A DNA stretch of 64,000 bases from Stigmatella aurantiaca (GCF_900109545.1 NZ_FOAP01000008.1:186001-250000); one strand, 5' to 3'. Positions 1 to 8,847 are shown, counted from the first letter of the stretch. Notes: generated by a model from the letters alone, not told the origin. Program-made: numbers and translations.

Positions 1-678
1 CTGCCAGCGGAGGAGCGGTGGACCCCGCCGCGGCTCGCCCAATGGAGCGTCCACCGGAAGGCGTGCGTTCCCACGGCACCGGTGGAGTGGACGGCGGTGT
101 TTCCGCCGGGCACGGCGACGGTGCCCTCGCGCCTGACGGAGGTGCTCCCGGTGGCGCCACCGGAGCCCGTGCCGCCAGTTCCCCGCGCCAGCGCTGGTGG
201 GTGGCGAGGCGCGGTGATGGCCGCCGGGGTGCTCCTGGTGGCCGGAAGCGTGGGCGTCCTGGCGAACCCCTGGGGCCGCCATGTCGCGCGGCAGTACACC
301 CAGGCCCTGGCGCTGCTCGAAAGTCCTCCGCCCATGGAGGACGCGCTTCCGCCCGGGGAGGCCGGGGCCCAGGAGCCCGCCCGGACGCCCGCCCCGGCCG
401 GTGTCGGCTCCTCGTCCTTCGCCGTGCGCCGGTTTCCCTCCCGTCCCCCCGCTCCCCCGGTCCCTCCGGAGGTACCTGGGTACGTGACCATCGAGTCACG
501 GCAGGCAGGCGCGGCGCTCTCCATCGGTGGCATCTCGCTGGGGGCCGCGCCCCTGCGCCGTCACAAGGTGTCACCGGGCGCATACACGGTGGAGGCGGTG
601 CTTCCTGATGGGCGCAGGCAGCAGAAGACGTTTCAGGTCGCCCCTGGCACGGATGCCCAGCTTTTGCTGGAGTGGTGA
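1..678 (+). CDS. C-terminal part of a single-pass membrane protein with a PEGA-like domain (5' end outside window)
   Basis: The frame is open from base 1 and stops at 676-678, so the start lies upstream. A GTG at 82 could start a shorter form but has no clear ribosome site. The visible 225 residues contain a Pro-rich stretch, one hydrophobic segment (AAGVLLVAGSVGVLA, near residue 80), another Pro-rich linker, and a C-terminal beta-rich domain from GYVTIESRQAG to the end that resembles PEGA domains, including the spacing of small Gly/Pro turns. In myxobacteria such tails commonly end Ser/Thr receptor kinases, with the kinase inside and the PEGA domain outside. The kinase part is not in view, so that role is inference. 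It ends 10 bases before the next gene, a sensor kinase. Confidence 0.6.
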   Translation: MPAEERWTPPRLAQWSVHRKACVPTAPVEWTAVFPPGTATVPSRLTEVLPVAPPEPVPPVPRASAGGWRGAVMAAGVLLVAGSVGVLANPWGRHVARQYTQALALLESPPPMEDALPPGEAGAQEPARTPAPAGVGSSSFAVRRFPSRPPAPPVPPEVPGYVTIESRQAGAALSIGGISLGAAPLRRHKVSPGAYTVEAVLPDGRRQQKTFQVAPGTDAQLLLEW

Positions 679-688
679 GCCGAGCGTC

Positions 689-1972
689 ATGCCTTCCACC
701 CCAACGGCCTCGGGCCCCGGTCCGGGTCCGGAGTGGAAAATCCTGGTCTTCGCGGCCCTCATGCCGCTGTTGACCGTCCTGGATTTTCTCACCCTGTCCC
801 GCTTCATCCCCAGCGCCTTCGTGCTGCGGGTGGTGTGGGGCCTCGTGCTGGCCTTCTTCGCGTTCTGGCTGCCGCGCGCTTCCGAGAAGAGACGCGTCTG
901 GTTCGTGCTGGGCAATGCCGCGTGGAACGCGGTCTCCTATCTGCTGCTCGTCTTCCTCACGGGGGCGCTGGAGAGTCCCTACGTCTACCTGGTGTTCACG
1001 CTTCCCCTGGTGGTGGCGTTCGCGTTTCCGGAGGAGCGGAACGTGACGACCGTGTGTGGGGTGATCTGCTTCGTGGGCACCGGGTGGCAGGTATGGGTGA
1101 CGGAGACCTCCTTTTCCCAGGGCTCCGCTTGGCTGTCGCTGATCGCCCTGTCCACGTTCCTCGGGGAGTACGGCTCCTCACGGTTCCGCAAGGAGCTCGA
1201 GGTACGGAACGAGGTGCGGGTGGAGCGCACCCGCCGCGAGGCGGCGGAGAAGTTCGCCCGGGCGGTCCGCCACCAGACCCAGTCCGAGAAGCTCGCCACC
1301 GTGGGGCGGCTGGCCGCCAACGTGATGCATGAAATCAACAACCCGCTGGCGTTCGTGCGCTCCAACCTGCACTTCCTCCAGAAGGAGCTGCTCGCCTTGC
1401 CCCTGCCTTCCGAAGTTCGCGGAGAGTTCGAGGAGGTGCTCACGGAGACGCGCACGGGCCTGGACCGCATCCAGCAGATCGTCGCGGACCTGAGGGGCTT
1501 CTCCCGCATGGACGTGGAGGAGCCGAGCCCCTGCCTGCTCGCGGACGTGGTGGACAACGCCGTGCGGCTGGCGGGGGTGCGGCTCAAGCACGTGGCCCAC
1601 GTGAAGGTGGAGGTGCCCAGGGAGCTGCCCTCGGTCTTCGCCGTCTCCCGCCGCTTGGTCCAGGTGCTGCTCAACCTGCTCGTCAACGCGGGGGATGCGA
1701 TCGAGGAGTCCGGCCGCGAGGGAGGAACGATTCTCGTGCGCGGCGAGGTGCAGGACGCTCACGTGGTGCTGACGGTGGAGGACGACGGCCCCGGCTTTCC
1801 GCCGGAGGTGCTGCCCCGCCTGTTCGAGACGTTCTTCACCACGAAGGGCCCCGAGAAGGGGACGGGGCTGGGCCTGGTCATCTCACGCGAGCTGCTGGCG
1901 GAGTTTGGCGCGACCCTCTCCGCCGAGAACCGGGCGGAGGGTGGGGCGCGCCTGCGCATCGTGTTTCCCTGA
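689..1972 (+). CDS. membrane sensor histidine kinase
   Basis: The protein has 427 residues. The N-terminal 190 residues hold about six hydrophobic segments (first near WKILVFAALMPLLTVLDF) and no recognisable extracytoplasmic sensor domain. A short coiled linker rich in Arg and Glu leads to the dimerisation domain with the phosphoacceptor His214 in VMHEINNPLAF. The HATPase domain follows with an N box (NLLVNAGDAIEE), G1 (DDGPGFPPE) and G2 (GTGLGLVISRELL). ATG 689 was chosen because it gives an intact first membrane segment; the frame is open further upstream inside the preceding gene. No receiver domain or cognate regulator sits next to it, so it is an orphan kinase as is common in myxobacteria. 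The signal is unknown. Confidence 0.9.
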   Translation: MPSTPTASGPGPGPEWKILVFAALMPLLTVLDFLTLSRFIPSAFVLRVVWGLVLAFFAFWLPRASEKRRVWFVLGNAAWNAVSYLLLVFLTGALESPYVYLVFTLPLVVAFAFPEERNVTTVCGVICFVGTGWQVWVTETSFSQGSAWLSLIALSTFLGEYGSSRFRKELEVRNEVRVERTRREAAEKFARAVRHQTQSEKLATVGRLAANVMHEINNPLAFVRSNLHFLQKELLALPLPSEVRGEFEEVLTETRTGLDRIQQIVADLRGFSRMDVEEPSPCLLADVVDNAVRLAGVRLKHVAHVKVEVPRELPSVFAVSRRLVQVLLNLLVNAGDAIEESGREGGTILVRGEVQDAHVVLTVEDDGPGFPPEVLPRLFETFFTTKGPEKGTGLGLVISRELLAEFGATLSAENRAEGGARLRIVFP

Positions 1973-1987
1973 GCACTCCGCGCGCGC

Positions 1988-3055
1988 TCAGGGCGCGTTC
2001 GGATCTCCGCCCACGCCCTTGAACGGGTTGAACGTGTACGCGGTGGAGAAGCCCGCGGACGGGCTGAAGTAGTAGGCCGAGAGCTTGGCCGGATCGATGG
2101 CGATCTCGCCGCGCTGAACGGGCCCGTCGTTCTGGTCATCCCAGCCCCAGGGCGCGTTCGCCGAGTTGGTGGAGCACAGGCTCTTCACGTAGCCGCAGTC
2201 GCCGCTCGTGTCCCCCGCGAACGTCCCATCCGAGGCGAACAGCGAGCCGAGTTGCCGGCGCGCCCAGAGCCCCTCGGGGCCATAGATGTCGATGAGCTTG
2301 TAGCGCACGTCCGAGTCGCTGGCTGACGAGGGCTCCTCGGCGGTAGTGAGCGACGGGAAGTACTTCACGCCGTCTCCGACGATGTCGTAGCCCGGCCAGG
2401 CCTTGAGCCCGTGCCCCTTGGCCTCCTGGGCCGTGATGGGGTGGTTGACGCCCTCGAAGTTGGCGAAGGAGAGCTTGCCGTCCGTCGACTCCGCGCCCGA
2501 GGCCAGGGGGCTGCCATCCGGCACGTAGGAGAAGAAGTCCTTGTGGGCCACGGTGACGGCGCCATCGAGCCTGCCGAACTCGCTGCCATCCCGCGCCACC
2601 ACGAGCATCACGCCCTCGCCGTCGTTCTCATGCTCCGTGTCGAAGATGGAGTCCGCCCAGTCGCGCGGGTGGAAGAACGTGTAGACAATGTACCAGTGCG
2701 AGCTGGTCTCGACGACCGAGTGGTAGACGTGCGCGTTGAGCGCCCGGGAGCTGGTGTTGTCCCAGTTGTTCGTGCCCACCCAGTCCCCGTCGAAGTCGAC
2801 GCGCGAGATGTAGTCGGACCGGCCGGAGAGCGAGTGCGAGCCCGTCACGTCCACGTCCTGGTAGTGCACGGGGGCCCAGCGCTTCGCCAGGGCCGCCCGG
2901 GCCGCCGTGGAGCCCACGCCGTTGGCGAGCGCGCCCTCCAACTCGCCGGTGAGTTCATCCAGCGACTCCGGCCCACAGGCCGCGAGCATCATCAGGGAAG
3001 CGGGAACAAGGGCGCGCGCCATGGCGCCGCGGAACAACGAACGGATGGGGAACAT
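1988..3055 (-). CDS. secreted lipoprotein of unknown function
   Basis: The protein has 355 residues from ATG 3055, which gives a basic N-terminus, a hydrophobic core and a lipobox LMMLAAC with Cys27. An upstream ATG at 3097 would put 14 extra residues before the signal peptide and is less likely. After a short linker the body begins KRWAPVHYQDVD and contains aromatic and acidic blocks such as HWYIVYTFFHPRDWAD and a late CGY...C pair that could form a disulfide. The layout loosely recalls VPS62-like or NPP1-like secreted proteins, but I cannot place it in a family. It is convergent with the sensor kinase (15-base gap). It lies downstream of the PLP enzyme gene, separated from it by an AT-rich inverted repeat. 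Confidence 0.75.
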   Translation of the reverse strand: MFPIRSLFRGAMARALVPASLMMLAACGPESLDELTGELEGALANGVGSTAARAALAKRWAPVHYQDVDVTGSHSLSGRSDYISRVDFDGDWVGTNNWDNTSSRALNAHVYHSVVETSSHWYIVYTFFHPRDWADSIFDTEHENDGEGVMLVVARDGSEFGRLDGAVTVAHKDFFSYVPDGSPLASGAESTDGKLSFANFEGVNHPITAQEAKGHGLKAWPGYDIVGDGVKYFPSLTTAEEPSSASDSDVRYKLIDIYGPEGLWARRQLGSLFASDGTFAGDTSGDCGYVKSLCSTNSANAPWGWDDQNDGPVQRGEIAIDPAKLSAYYFSPSAGFSTAYTFNPFKGVGGDPNAP

Positions 3056-3098
3056 CGGGGGGCCCTGCCTTTCGGGAGGGCCACTAAACAATATCAAG

Positions 3099-3137
3099 AA
3101 ATAGAGGTTAAGCGGATTTTATGCGTAACCTCTATTT
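3099..3137. repeat. 12-bp perfect inverted repeat in an AT-rich gap
   Basis: The arms AAATAGAGGTTA (3099-3110) and TAACCTCTATTT (3126-3137) are exact complements around a 15-base centre. A second small hairpin, ACCTG-AAAGA-CAGGT, lies at 3139-3153 and touches the stop codon of the PLP enzyme gene. The stretch is much richer in A and T than its surroundings. On the minus strand the large stem lies between the PLP enzyme and the lipoprotein, so it may be a terminator or an operator for the lipoprotein. The T-rich arm is followed by CTTG rather than a clean U run. Confidence 0.6.
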
Positions 3138-3152
3138 TACCTGAAAGACAGG

Positions 3153-4310
3153 TCAGCGTTGCAGGGCCTGACGCACGTCGGCAATCAGGTCATTCACGTT
3201 CTCGATGCCGATGGAGAAGCGCACGAGCTGCGCGTTGATGCCCAGCTTCTGGCGCAGCTCGGGCGGCACGCTCGCGTGCGTCGTCTGCTCGGGGTGGTTG
3301 GCCAGGGACTCCACGCCGCCCAGGCTCTCGGCCAGCGCGATGAGGCGCAGGTTCTGGAGGAACCGCGTCACGCCTGCCATGTCCCGCTTGAGGTAGACGG
3401 ACACCACGCCGGCAAAGCCACTCATCTGCTTGCGCGCCAGCGCGTGCTGGGGGTGGGACTCGAGGCCCGGGTAGATGACGCTCTGGAAGTCCCCGCTGTC
3501 CTCCAGGGACCGGGCGAACGCCAGCGCGTTGGTGTTGTGGCGCTCCATGCGCAGCGCGAGCGTCTTGATGCTGCGCAGCAGCATGAAGCACTCGAAGGGC
3601 GAGTTGACCGCGCCGCCGGCGAACTGCACGAAGCGCAGCTTCTCCGCCAGCTCGTCGTCGTTGGTCATCAGCGCGCCACCGATGAGGTCGCTGTGGCCCC
3701 CGATGTACTTGGTGGTGCTGTGGATGACGAGGTCCGCGCCCAGCGAGAGCGGCTGCTGGAAGATGGGCGAGGTGAACGTGTTGTCGACGACGACCTTGGC
3801 CCCGGCCTTCTTGGCGATGGCGCAGATGCCCGCGATGTCGACGATGCGCAGCAGCGGGTTGGTGGGCGTCTCCACCCAGATGAGCTGGGTCTTGTTGTCC
3901 ACGGCGGCGGCCACGGCGTTCAGGTCGCGCAGGTCCAGGAAGTCGAACTGGAAGCCGTAGCGCGCGAACAGCTTGCGGAACAGCCGCCCGGTGCCGCCAT
4001 ACACGTCCTCGGAGACGATGACGCGGGCGCCCGGCTCCAGCACCTGCATGATGGCCTGCTCGGCGGCGAGCCCCGAAGCGTAGGACAGGGCGTGTTTGGC
4101 GCGCTCCAGCGCCGCGAGCGACGTCTCCAGGGCCGCGCGGGTGGGGTTGCCGCCGCGCGAATAGTCATACGTGAGGGGCTGGCCCGGGGCGGGCTGAACG
4201 TACGTGGACGTCTGGTAGATGGGCGTCATGATGGCCCCGTGCTTGGGGTCGGGCTCGACGCCCGCATGCACGCAGATGGTCTCCAGACTCTGAGTGTCCT
4301 TCACGCTCAT
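3153..4310 (-). CDS. PLP-dependent transsulfuration enzyme (cystathionine gamma-synthase/gamma-lyase family)
   Basis: The 385-residue protein matches the usual length of the Cys/Met metabolism PLP family. The PLP-binding Lys is K201 in HSTTKYIGGHSD. Other family marks are the Tyr/Arg phosphate contacts in YDYSRGGNPTR, the SGLAAEQA turn that holds the cofactor, the Asp that contacts the pyridine nitrogen in VVVDNTF, and the C-terminal substrate Arg in LVRFSIGIEN. The enzyme would either join Cys with an activated homoserine to make cystathionine or cleave cystathionine to Cys in the cytoplasm. Sequence alone does not separate the two, so no symbol is given. There is no operon partner; the neighbour on the same strand lies 96 bases upstream. 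Confidence 0.9.
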   Translation of the reverse strand: MSVKDTQSLETICVHAGVEPDPKHGAIMTPIYQTSTYVQPAPGQPLTYDYSRGGNPTRAALETSLAALERAKHALSYASGLAAEQAIMQVLEPGARVIVSEDVYGGTGRLFRKLFARYGFQFDFLDLRDLNAVAAAVDNKTQLIWVETPTNPLLRIVDIAGICAIAKKAGAKVVVDNTFTSPIFQQPLSLGADLVIHSTTKYIGGHSDLIGGALMTNDDELAEKLRFVQFAGGAVNSPFECFMLLRSIKTLALRMERHNTNALAFARSLEDSGDFQSVIYPGLESHPQHALARKQMSGFAGVVSVYLKRDMAGVTRFLQNLRLIALAESLGGVESLANHPEQTTHASVPPELRQKLGINAQLVRFSIGIENVNDLIADVRQALQR

Positions 4311-4406
4311 GGATTGCCTTCTGTGGGGAAAGGGAAAGGGCCCGGCAAGCTACTGCCCAGGGGGAAGGAAATCCAGCCCGGGCCCCAGGAGGCCGGGGGC
4401 TGTGGC

Positions 4407-6095
4407 TCAGAAGGGCGCAGGGCACTCCAGGTGGAGGCGCTCGCCCGTGTGTGGGTGGATGACCGTCAACACCTCGGCATGGAGCAGCAGGCGCGGGCCG
4501 GGGCTGCCCCCGTAGAGCTGGTCCCCGGCAATGGGAGCCCCGAGCCCGAGCGGGTGTGCGGCATGGACGCGCAGTTGGTGTGGCAGGCCCGTGAGCGGCA
4601 GGAGCGCCACCCAGGTCCGGGGGCCCTCCCTGCGCACGGCACGCCACTCCGTGAGGGCGCGCTTGCCCCGGACCGGATCGACGATGTGGCGGGGGCGGTC
4701 CTCCGGGTTGGCGCGGAGCGGCAATTCCACGGAACCGTGGTCCGCGGGGACGAGGCCTTCGAGGCAGGCGGCGTACCACTTGCTGGCCTCTTTGCGCGCG
4801 AACTGCCGCTGGAGGGCCACGTGGGTGTCCGCGTCCTTGGCGGCGAGCAGCAGCCCGGAGCAGTCGCTTTCCAGGGGATGGACGATGAACGGCTCGGGGC
4901 CTTCCGGGGTCCGTTGCCGGAGGCGGACGAGCACCGAGTCCCGTTGCGGCGAGTGCCGGCCGGGGACGGACAGGAGGCCATAGGGCTTGTCGACGACGAG
5001 CAGCCAGGGATCCTCGTAGACGATCCGCAGCGCCTCGTCCTTGCCCGGAGCCTCCTCAGGAGGAGGGGCGGGCTCGGCCAGGAGCCCCTGCAGCATGTAC
5101 GGCAACACCTCGCCGCACTTGCTGCGGCAGGCGGGGTAGTACAGGCCCGCGTGCCGCTCTCCGGTGAGGGGAGGCGCGCCCCACCAGAACTCGGCGAGGG
5201 CCAGGGGCTTCAGGTGGTGGCGGTACGCCTGCGCGAGGAGCTTGGGCGCGGCGCAGTCTCCCGCGCCTCCCGGGGGCGGCTCGGGCGCGAACAGCGCGCC
5301 CAGGGGCTGGGTTTCACCCCGGGCATTCGGAATGACATAGGTGTAGGCCATCTGCTGCCAGAGCTGCCGGGAGCGCTCGGCGCGGTGCTGTTCGAGCCCC
5401 GCGCGGCGCGCGTCGAGCGCCCGGAGTGCCGAGGCCAGCACCTCGCGCTCCTCCTGGTGCACCGCCTCCAGCCGCCGGCGCTCGGCGGCATCGGCCCGGC
5501 TTTCCTGTCCGAGGGCATGCAGCGCGGCCTGCCGTTCTTCCTCTCCCACGCCTTCGGCCAGGCGCTGGCGCTCGCCGTGCCGGCGGCGGCGGTTGGCCTC
5601 ATGGCGCTCCTGAAGTTGGGCGGCGGCGGCCTCGTGGCGGGCGGTCAACTCCGCGAGGCGGGCCCGCAGCGCCACGGGCTCGGCGCCGTGGACCAGCTCC
5701 GCATGGACGCTGTCCAGGGCGCGCAGCTCGGCCTCTCCCGCGGGCCAGAAGGCATCGCGCACGGCCACGTCAAAGAGCGGCGGCGCGAAGCCCTCGATGT
5801 GCCAGCGGCCATCGAGCATGCCCGAGAACCCGCAGAGGTAGCCGATGCGGCCATCCGGTGCCTCGACGGCCAGCACCCCGAACATCTTGCCCCGCCCCGG
5901 CTCGTCGAGGTCTTCGAGCCGCAGCCCGGGGGCAAGGTCTCCCCCGCGAAGGCGCGCCTGGAGCGCCTCGGCGGCGCGGCGTGCCAGGGGATGCGGAGGC
6001 CCCGGGGCAAACGGGTTCGCCAGCCTCCCGGGTAGCTCCTCCGGGGCCGGCTGGGGATCGAAGTAGGTGACGGCTGGGACGGGGGACTCACTCAC
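4407..6095 (-). CDS. long RluA-family pseudouridine synthase-like protein with altered catalytic motif
   Basis: The protein has 562 residues. The N-terminal 130 residues contain GYLCGFSGMLDG, a mark of the long RluA-like subfamily. Next come a charged Arg/Glu/Ala-rich coiled region (about 140-245), a block with CAAPKLLAQAYR and AEFWWG, a Cys pair in YYPACRSKCGE, and finally the RluA catalytic fold beginning VYEDPWLLVVDKPYGLLSVPG. The signature normally reads HRLDxxTSG, but here it reads HPLESDCSG, with Glu in the position of the catalytic Asp and Pro for Arg. The later TGLPHQLRVH and GDQLYGG motifs remain. Uridine isomerisation may therefore be lost or slow. It stands alone, 23 bases from the end of the next minus-strand pair. 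Confidence 0.85.
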   Translation of the reverse strand: MSESPVPAVTYFDPQPAPEELPGRLANPFAPGPPHPLARRAAEALQARLRGGDLAPGLRLEDLDEPGRGKMFGVLAVEAPDGRIGYLCGFSGMLDGRWHIEGFAPPLFDVAVRDAFWPAGEAELRALDSVHAELVHGAEPVALRARLAELTARHEAAAAQLQERHEANRRRRHGERQRLAEGVGEEERQAALHALGQESRADAAERRRLEAVHQEEREVLASALRALDARRAGLEQHRAERSRQLWQQMAYTYVIPNARGETQPLGALFAPEPPPGGAGDCAAPKLLAQAYRHHLKPLALAEFWWGAPPLTGERHAGLYYPACRSKCGEVLPYMLQGLLAEPAPPPEEAPGKDEALRIVYEDPWLLVVDKPYGLLSVPGRHSPQRDSVLVRLRQRTPEGPEPFIVHPLESDCSGLLLAAKDADTHVALQRQFARKEASKWYAACLEGLVPADHGSVELPLRANPEDRPRHIVDPVRGKRALTEWRAVRREGPRTWVALLPLTGLPHQLRVHAAHPLGLGAPIAGDQLYGGSPGPRLLLHAEVLTVIHPHTGERLHLECPAPF

Positions 6096-6118
6096 GCGGG
6101 GGGCGGCAGCTTACCGGA

Positions 6119-6760
6119 TCAGAGGCAGCCCAGCTCCATGGCCCGGAGGACCGCCCGGGTGCGGTCCCGGACGCCCAACTTGGCGAGGATGTTGGACGTC
6201 TGGTTCTTCACCGTCCCCTCGGCGGTTCCCAGCACGGTGGCGATCTCCCGGTTGCTCAGGCCGCGGGCGATGAGGCGCATGACTTCCAGCTCCCGGCGGG
6301 TGAGCCCCTCCGGCAGGGGGGCGTGGGGAAACTCCTGGGGCAGCTCCGAGAAGCCCCGCTGCACGCGCTCGGCGACCCCGGGCGGCAGCAGCGTCTCGCC
6401 GTTGGCGACCCGGCGGATGGCGTCGGCGAGCTGGTCGCGCGTCACGTCCTTGAGGAGGAAGCCTTTGACGCCCGCGCGCAGCGCCTCCACCACGGCCGAG
6501 TCCTCGTCGAAGGTGGTGAGCAGCACCACGCGGCGCTCCGGGTTCAGGCGGCGCATCTCGCGCAGGGCCTCCAGCCCGTTCATGCGCGGCATCCGCACGT
6601 CCATCAGGACGATGTCCGGGGACAGCTCCTGCACGCGCTTCACGGCCTCCTCGCCGTCGGAGGCCTCGCCCACGACGCGCAGGTCCGGGGTGAACTCCAG
6701 CAGGCTGCGGATGCCCTCGCGGATGAGGGCGTGGTCATCGACCAAGACGATGGTGATCAT
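6119..6760 (-). CDS. NarL/FixJ-type response regulator
   Basis: The 213-residue protein has a receiver domain with acidic pocket VDDH, phosphoacceptor Asp54 in VLMDVRMPRM, and Lys in FLLKDV. A C-terminal LuxR-type helix-turn-helix follows (LTRRELEVMRLIARGLSN, then REIATVLGTAEGTVKNQ). It is a transcription factor expected to be phosphorylated by the histidine kinase encoded just upstream. The start overlaps the kinase stop by four bases (ATGA), so the two are translationally coupled. The target genes are not evident here. Confidence 0.95.
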   Translation of the reverse strand: MITIVLVDDHALIREGIRSLLEFTPDLRVVGEASDGEEAVKRVQELSPDIVLMDVRMPRMNGLEALREMRRLNPERRVVLLTTFDEDSAVVEALRAGVKGFLLKDVTRDQLADAIRRVANGETLLPPGVAERVQRGFSELPQEFPHAPLPEGLTRRELEVMRLIARGLSNREIATVLGTAEGTVKNQTSNILAKLGVRDRTRAVLRAMELGCL

Positions 6761-7935
6761 CCTTCACCTCCTCGGGCGGGCAGCCAGGCCACCAGCTCCA
6801 TGCCCTGGCCTCCCGCGGGGCGCAATTCCACCCTGCCGCCCAGCTGGGCGAAGCGCTCCTGCATGCCCGTGAGCCCCGTCCCGGGCTTGAGCGTGGCGGC
6901 GCCCTTTCCATCGTCCCGGGCGTGGACCTGGATGCCGCCCTCGTCCGTGGTGATGACGTCGATCCACAGGTTCTTCGCGGAGGCGTGGCGCAGCGTGTTG
7001 GTAATGACTTCCTGGACACAGCGGAACACGGACTGGGCCGCCACGGGATCCGGGATGGAGAGCTTGTCGGGAACCTGGAGGTGGACGTCGAGCCCGGGCA
7101 CGCCCTGGGCGAGCGCTTGCAGCGACGGCCCGAGCTGCGAGGGCCCATCGCGCATGGCGGACACCACCTCGCGGACCTCGCCCAGGAGGGTCCGGGCCAC
7201 CTTGTGGGCGCGCCGGACATGCTCCTCGCCCGGGCCGGTGACGGTGTGCGAGGCGGCCTCCAGGTTGAGCGAGAGCGCGGTGAGGTGGTGCCCCAGCGAG
7301 TCATGCAGCTCGCGGGAGATGCGCAGCCGCTCCTGCTCGCGCTCGCGGTCGGCGAGCAGCACCTGGGCGGCCTTGAGCTCCGTGTGCAGCCGGGCCAGCT
7401 CGCGGCGCCCCTCGGCCTCGCGCTGCTGGAGGCGCGCCACCATGGTGGTGAAGCCCATGAAGCCCGTGAAGATGGCGGCCATCGGCACCGCGCTCTCCAG
7501 GGGAAGGATGACGAAGTAGACGGCGGCGGTCAGCACGGCCATGCCCACCACCCACTGGGTGGCCCGCCGCGAGGGCAGGAGGGAGGGGGCCTGCGCGGCG
7601 ACGATGCACAGGAGCACGCCCTCGGAGCCGTCATGGCCGGTGGCCAGAACGCCCATCGCCGCCGCGGTCTGCAAGCCCAGCAGCCAGATGGCTCCGGGGC
7701 CCTTGCGCCGCGCGTTGAGCCAGAACGCCACGCCGAAGGTGAGGAAGCAGAGCAGCCAGAGCTGGAGCGCGGGCTCCGTCCGGCTCGCGGGTTCGAAGAG
7801 CAATTCTCCGAGGGGAGAGTAGCCAGCGGCGGCCCACATCAGGATTCCGGCCAGGAAGAGACGCAGGGAGGACGGTGTGACGGAACGCCTTTCACTAACA
7901 GGGGAGGGCGCCGGAGGCCATGTGCCGGAAGTCAC
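6757..7935 (-). CDS. DesK/NarX-type sensor histidine kinase
   Basis: The 392-residue protein has four to six hydrophobic segments in the first 165 residues, then a coiled segment (residues 168-205) and a HisKA_3 domain with phosphoacceptor His211 in SRELHDSLGHHL. The HATPase domain is short and contains ARDDGKG and GTGLTGMQERF, as expected for this kinase class. It would autophosphorylate and pass phosphate to the regulator encoded immediately downstream. The large membrane part and lack of a periplasmic domain suggest that the signal comes from the membrane itself, which is inference. The alpha/beta hydrolase gene lies 12 bases away on the downstream side of its start and reads in the same direction, so transcription may come from there. 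Confidence 0.93.
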   Translation of the reverse strand: MTSGTWPPAPSPVSERRSVTPSSLRLFLAGILMWAAAGYSPLGELLFEPASRTEPALQLWLLCFLTFGVAFWLNARRKGPGAIWLLGLQTAAAMGVLATGHDGSEGVLLCIVAAQAPSLLPSRRATQWVVGMAVLTAAVYFVILPLESAVPMAAIFTGFMGFTTMVARLQQREAEGRRELARLHTELKAAQVLLADREREQERLRISRELHDSLGHHLTALSLNLEAASHTVTGPGEEHVRRAHKVARTLLGEVREVVSAMRDGPSQLGPSLQALAQGVPGLDVHLQVPDKLSIPDPVAAQSVFRCVQEVITNTLRHASAKNLWIDVITTDEGGIQVHARDDGKGAATLKPGTGLTGMQERFAQLGGRVELRPAGGQGMELVAWLPARGGEG

Positions 7936-7947
7936 GGGGCAACGGTA

Positions 7948-8847
7948 TCACGGCCCCCGGGGCGCCGCCCCCGTGTGTGCCAGGAGGGCCTGGGCCAGGG
8001 GCTCGAAGAAGGCGGGGTTGAGGGCATGCCCCATCCCGTCGATGACGAGCCGCTTCCCCGCCGGGGCTGCCCGGGCCGCGGCCTCGGCGTGCGCGGGCAC
8101 GAAGATCGGATCCTCCGAGCCTTGGATGAACAGGCACGGGGCCGTGACGTGCCGCAGCGCTTCCAGTTGGTTCTTGTCCGGGATGCGCTCACAGGCACGC
8201 CGGTGGTGGTCTCCGGCGAGGGCGTCATCCCCCCGCGCCTCCGCGAGCCGCTGGAGGCCGCGCCAGTACTCCGCGTCGAACGGCGCCCGGCTCCCATTGG
8301 CGAGCCGCCAGCTCTCCACTGCTAGCTCCAGCGGCGACAGCCCCGGGGGGATTTTCGAGAGCGCTTCGAGCCAGTCCTGCCGGGGCGGTGGGAGCCCGGA
8401 TATGGGCGCCTCGCTCCCCATGAAGGTGTGGAGCAGCGTGGCGTAGTCCGGCGTGGACATCATGCTGGTCAGTGAAGCGACGGTCCCGGGGTGCCGGGTG
8501 GCCAGCCGCAGCGCCAGAAAGCCGCCCATGGAGAGGCCCACCCAGTGCACCTTGCCGAGGCCCAGGTGGGCCCGCAGCCCCAGCACGTCCCGCTCGAGGT
8601 CATCCAGGCTGTAGGGCGTCTGGTCGAAGCTGGCGATATGGGACGAGCGTCCCGTGTCGCGGTAGTCGAAGCGGATGACGCGGCGGCCTCCGCGGACGAG
8701 CAACTCCAGCCAGGGCTCCGGCCAGAACGAGGCACCGCAGCCATTGCCCATCAGCAACAGGAGGGGAGGGGCGTCGGGCGAGCCTCTGTCGTCGTACCAG
8801 AGGTCTGTGTCACCGATGCGAAGGAGCTGGCCGGAGGGGGCGTTCAT
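7948..8847 (-). CDS. alpha/beta hydrolase
   Basis: The 299-residue protein has the alpha/beta-hydrolase fold order: oxyanion strand LLLLMGNGCGASFW, nucleophile elbow GLSMGG with Ser106, a cap region of about 100 residues, the acid in QGSEDPIF, and the general base in DGMGHALN. This arrangement suits a cytoplasmic esterase or peroxidase-like hydrolase. The substrate cannot be deduced. The start overlaps the stop of the upstream EEP-family gene by four bases, and the two-component kinase follows 12 bases downstream, so four minus-strand genes from 10151 to 6119 may form one transcript. Confidence 0.9.
   Translation of the reverse strand: MNAPSGQLLRIGDTDLWYDDRGSPDAPPLLLLMGNGCGASFWPEPWLELLVRGGRRVIRFDYRDTGRSSHIASFDQTPYSLDDLERDVLGLRAHLGLGKVHWVGLSMGGFLALRLATRHPGTVASLTSMMSTPDYATLLHTFMGSEAPISGLPPPRQDWLEALSKIPPGLSPLELAVESWRLANGSRAPFDAEYWRGLQRLAEARGDDALAGDHHRRACERIPDKNQLEALRHVTAPCLFIQGSEDPIFVPAHAEAAARAAPAGKRLVIDGMGHALNPAFFEPLAQALLAHTGAAPRGP

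Noticed and set aside
3159-6035. 958-residue plus-strand open frame
   Set aside because: It is antisense to the PLP enzyme and the RluA-family gene and shows only low-complexity residues.
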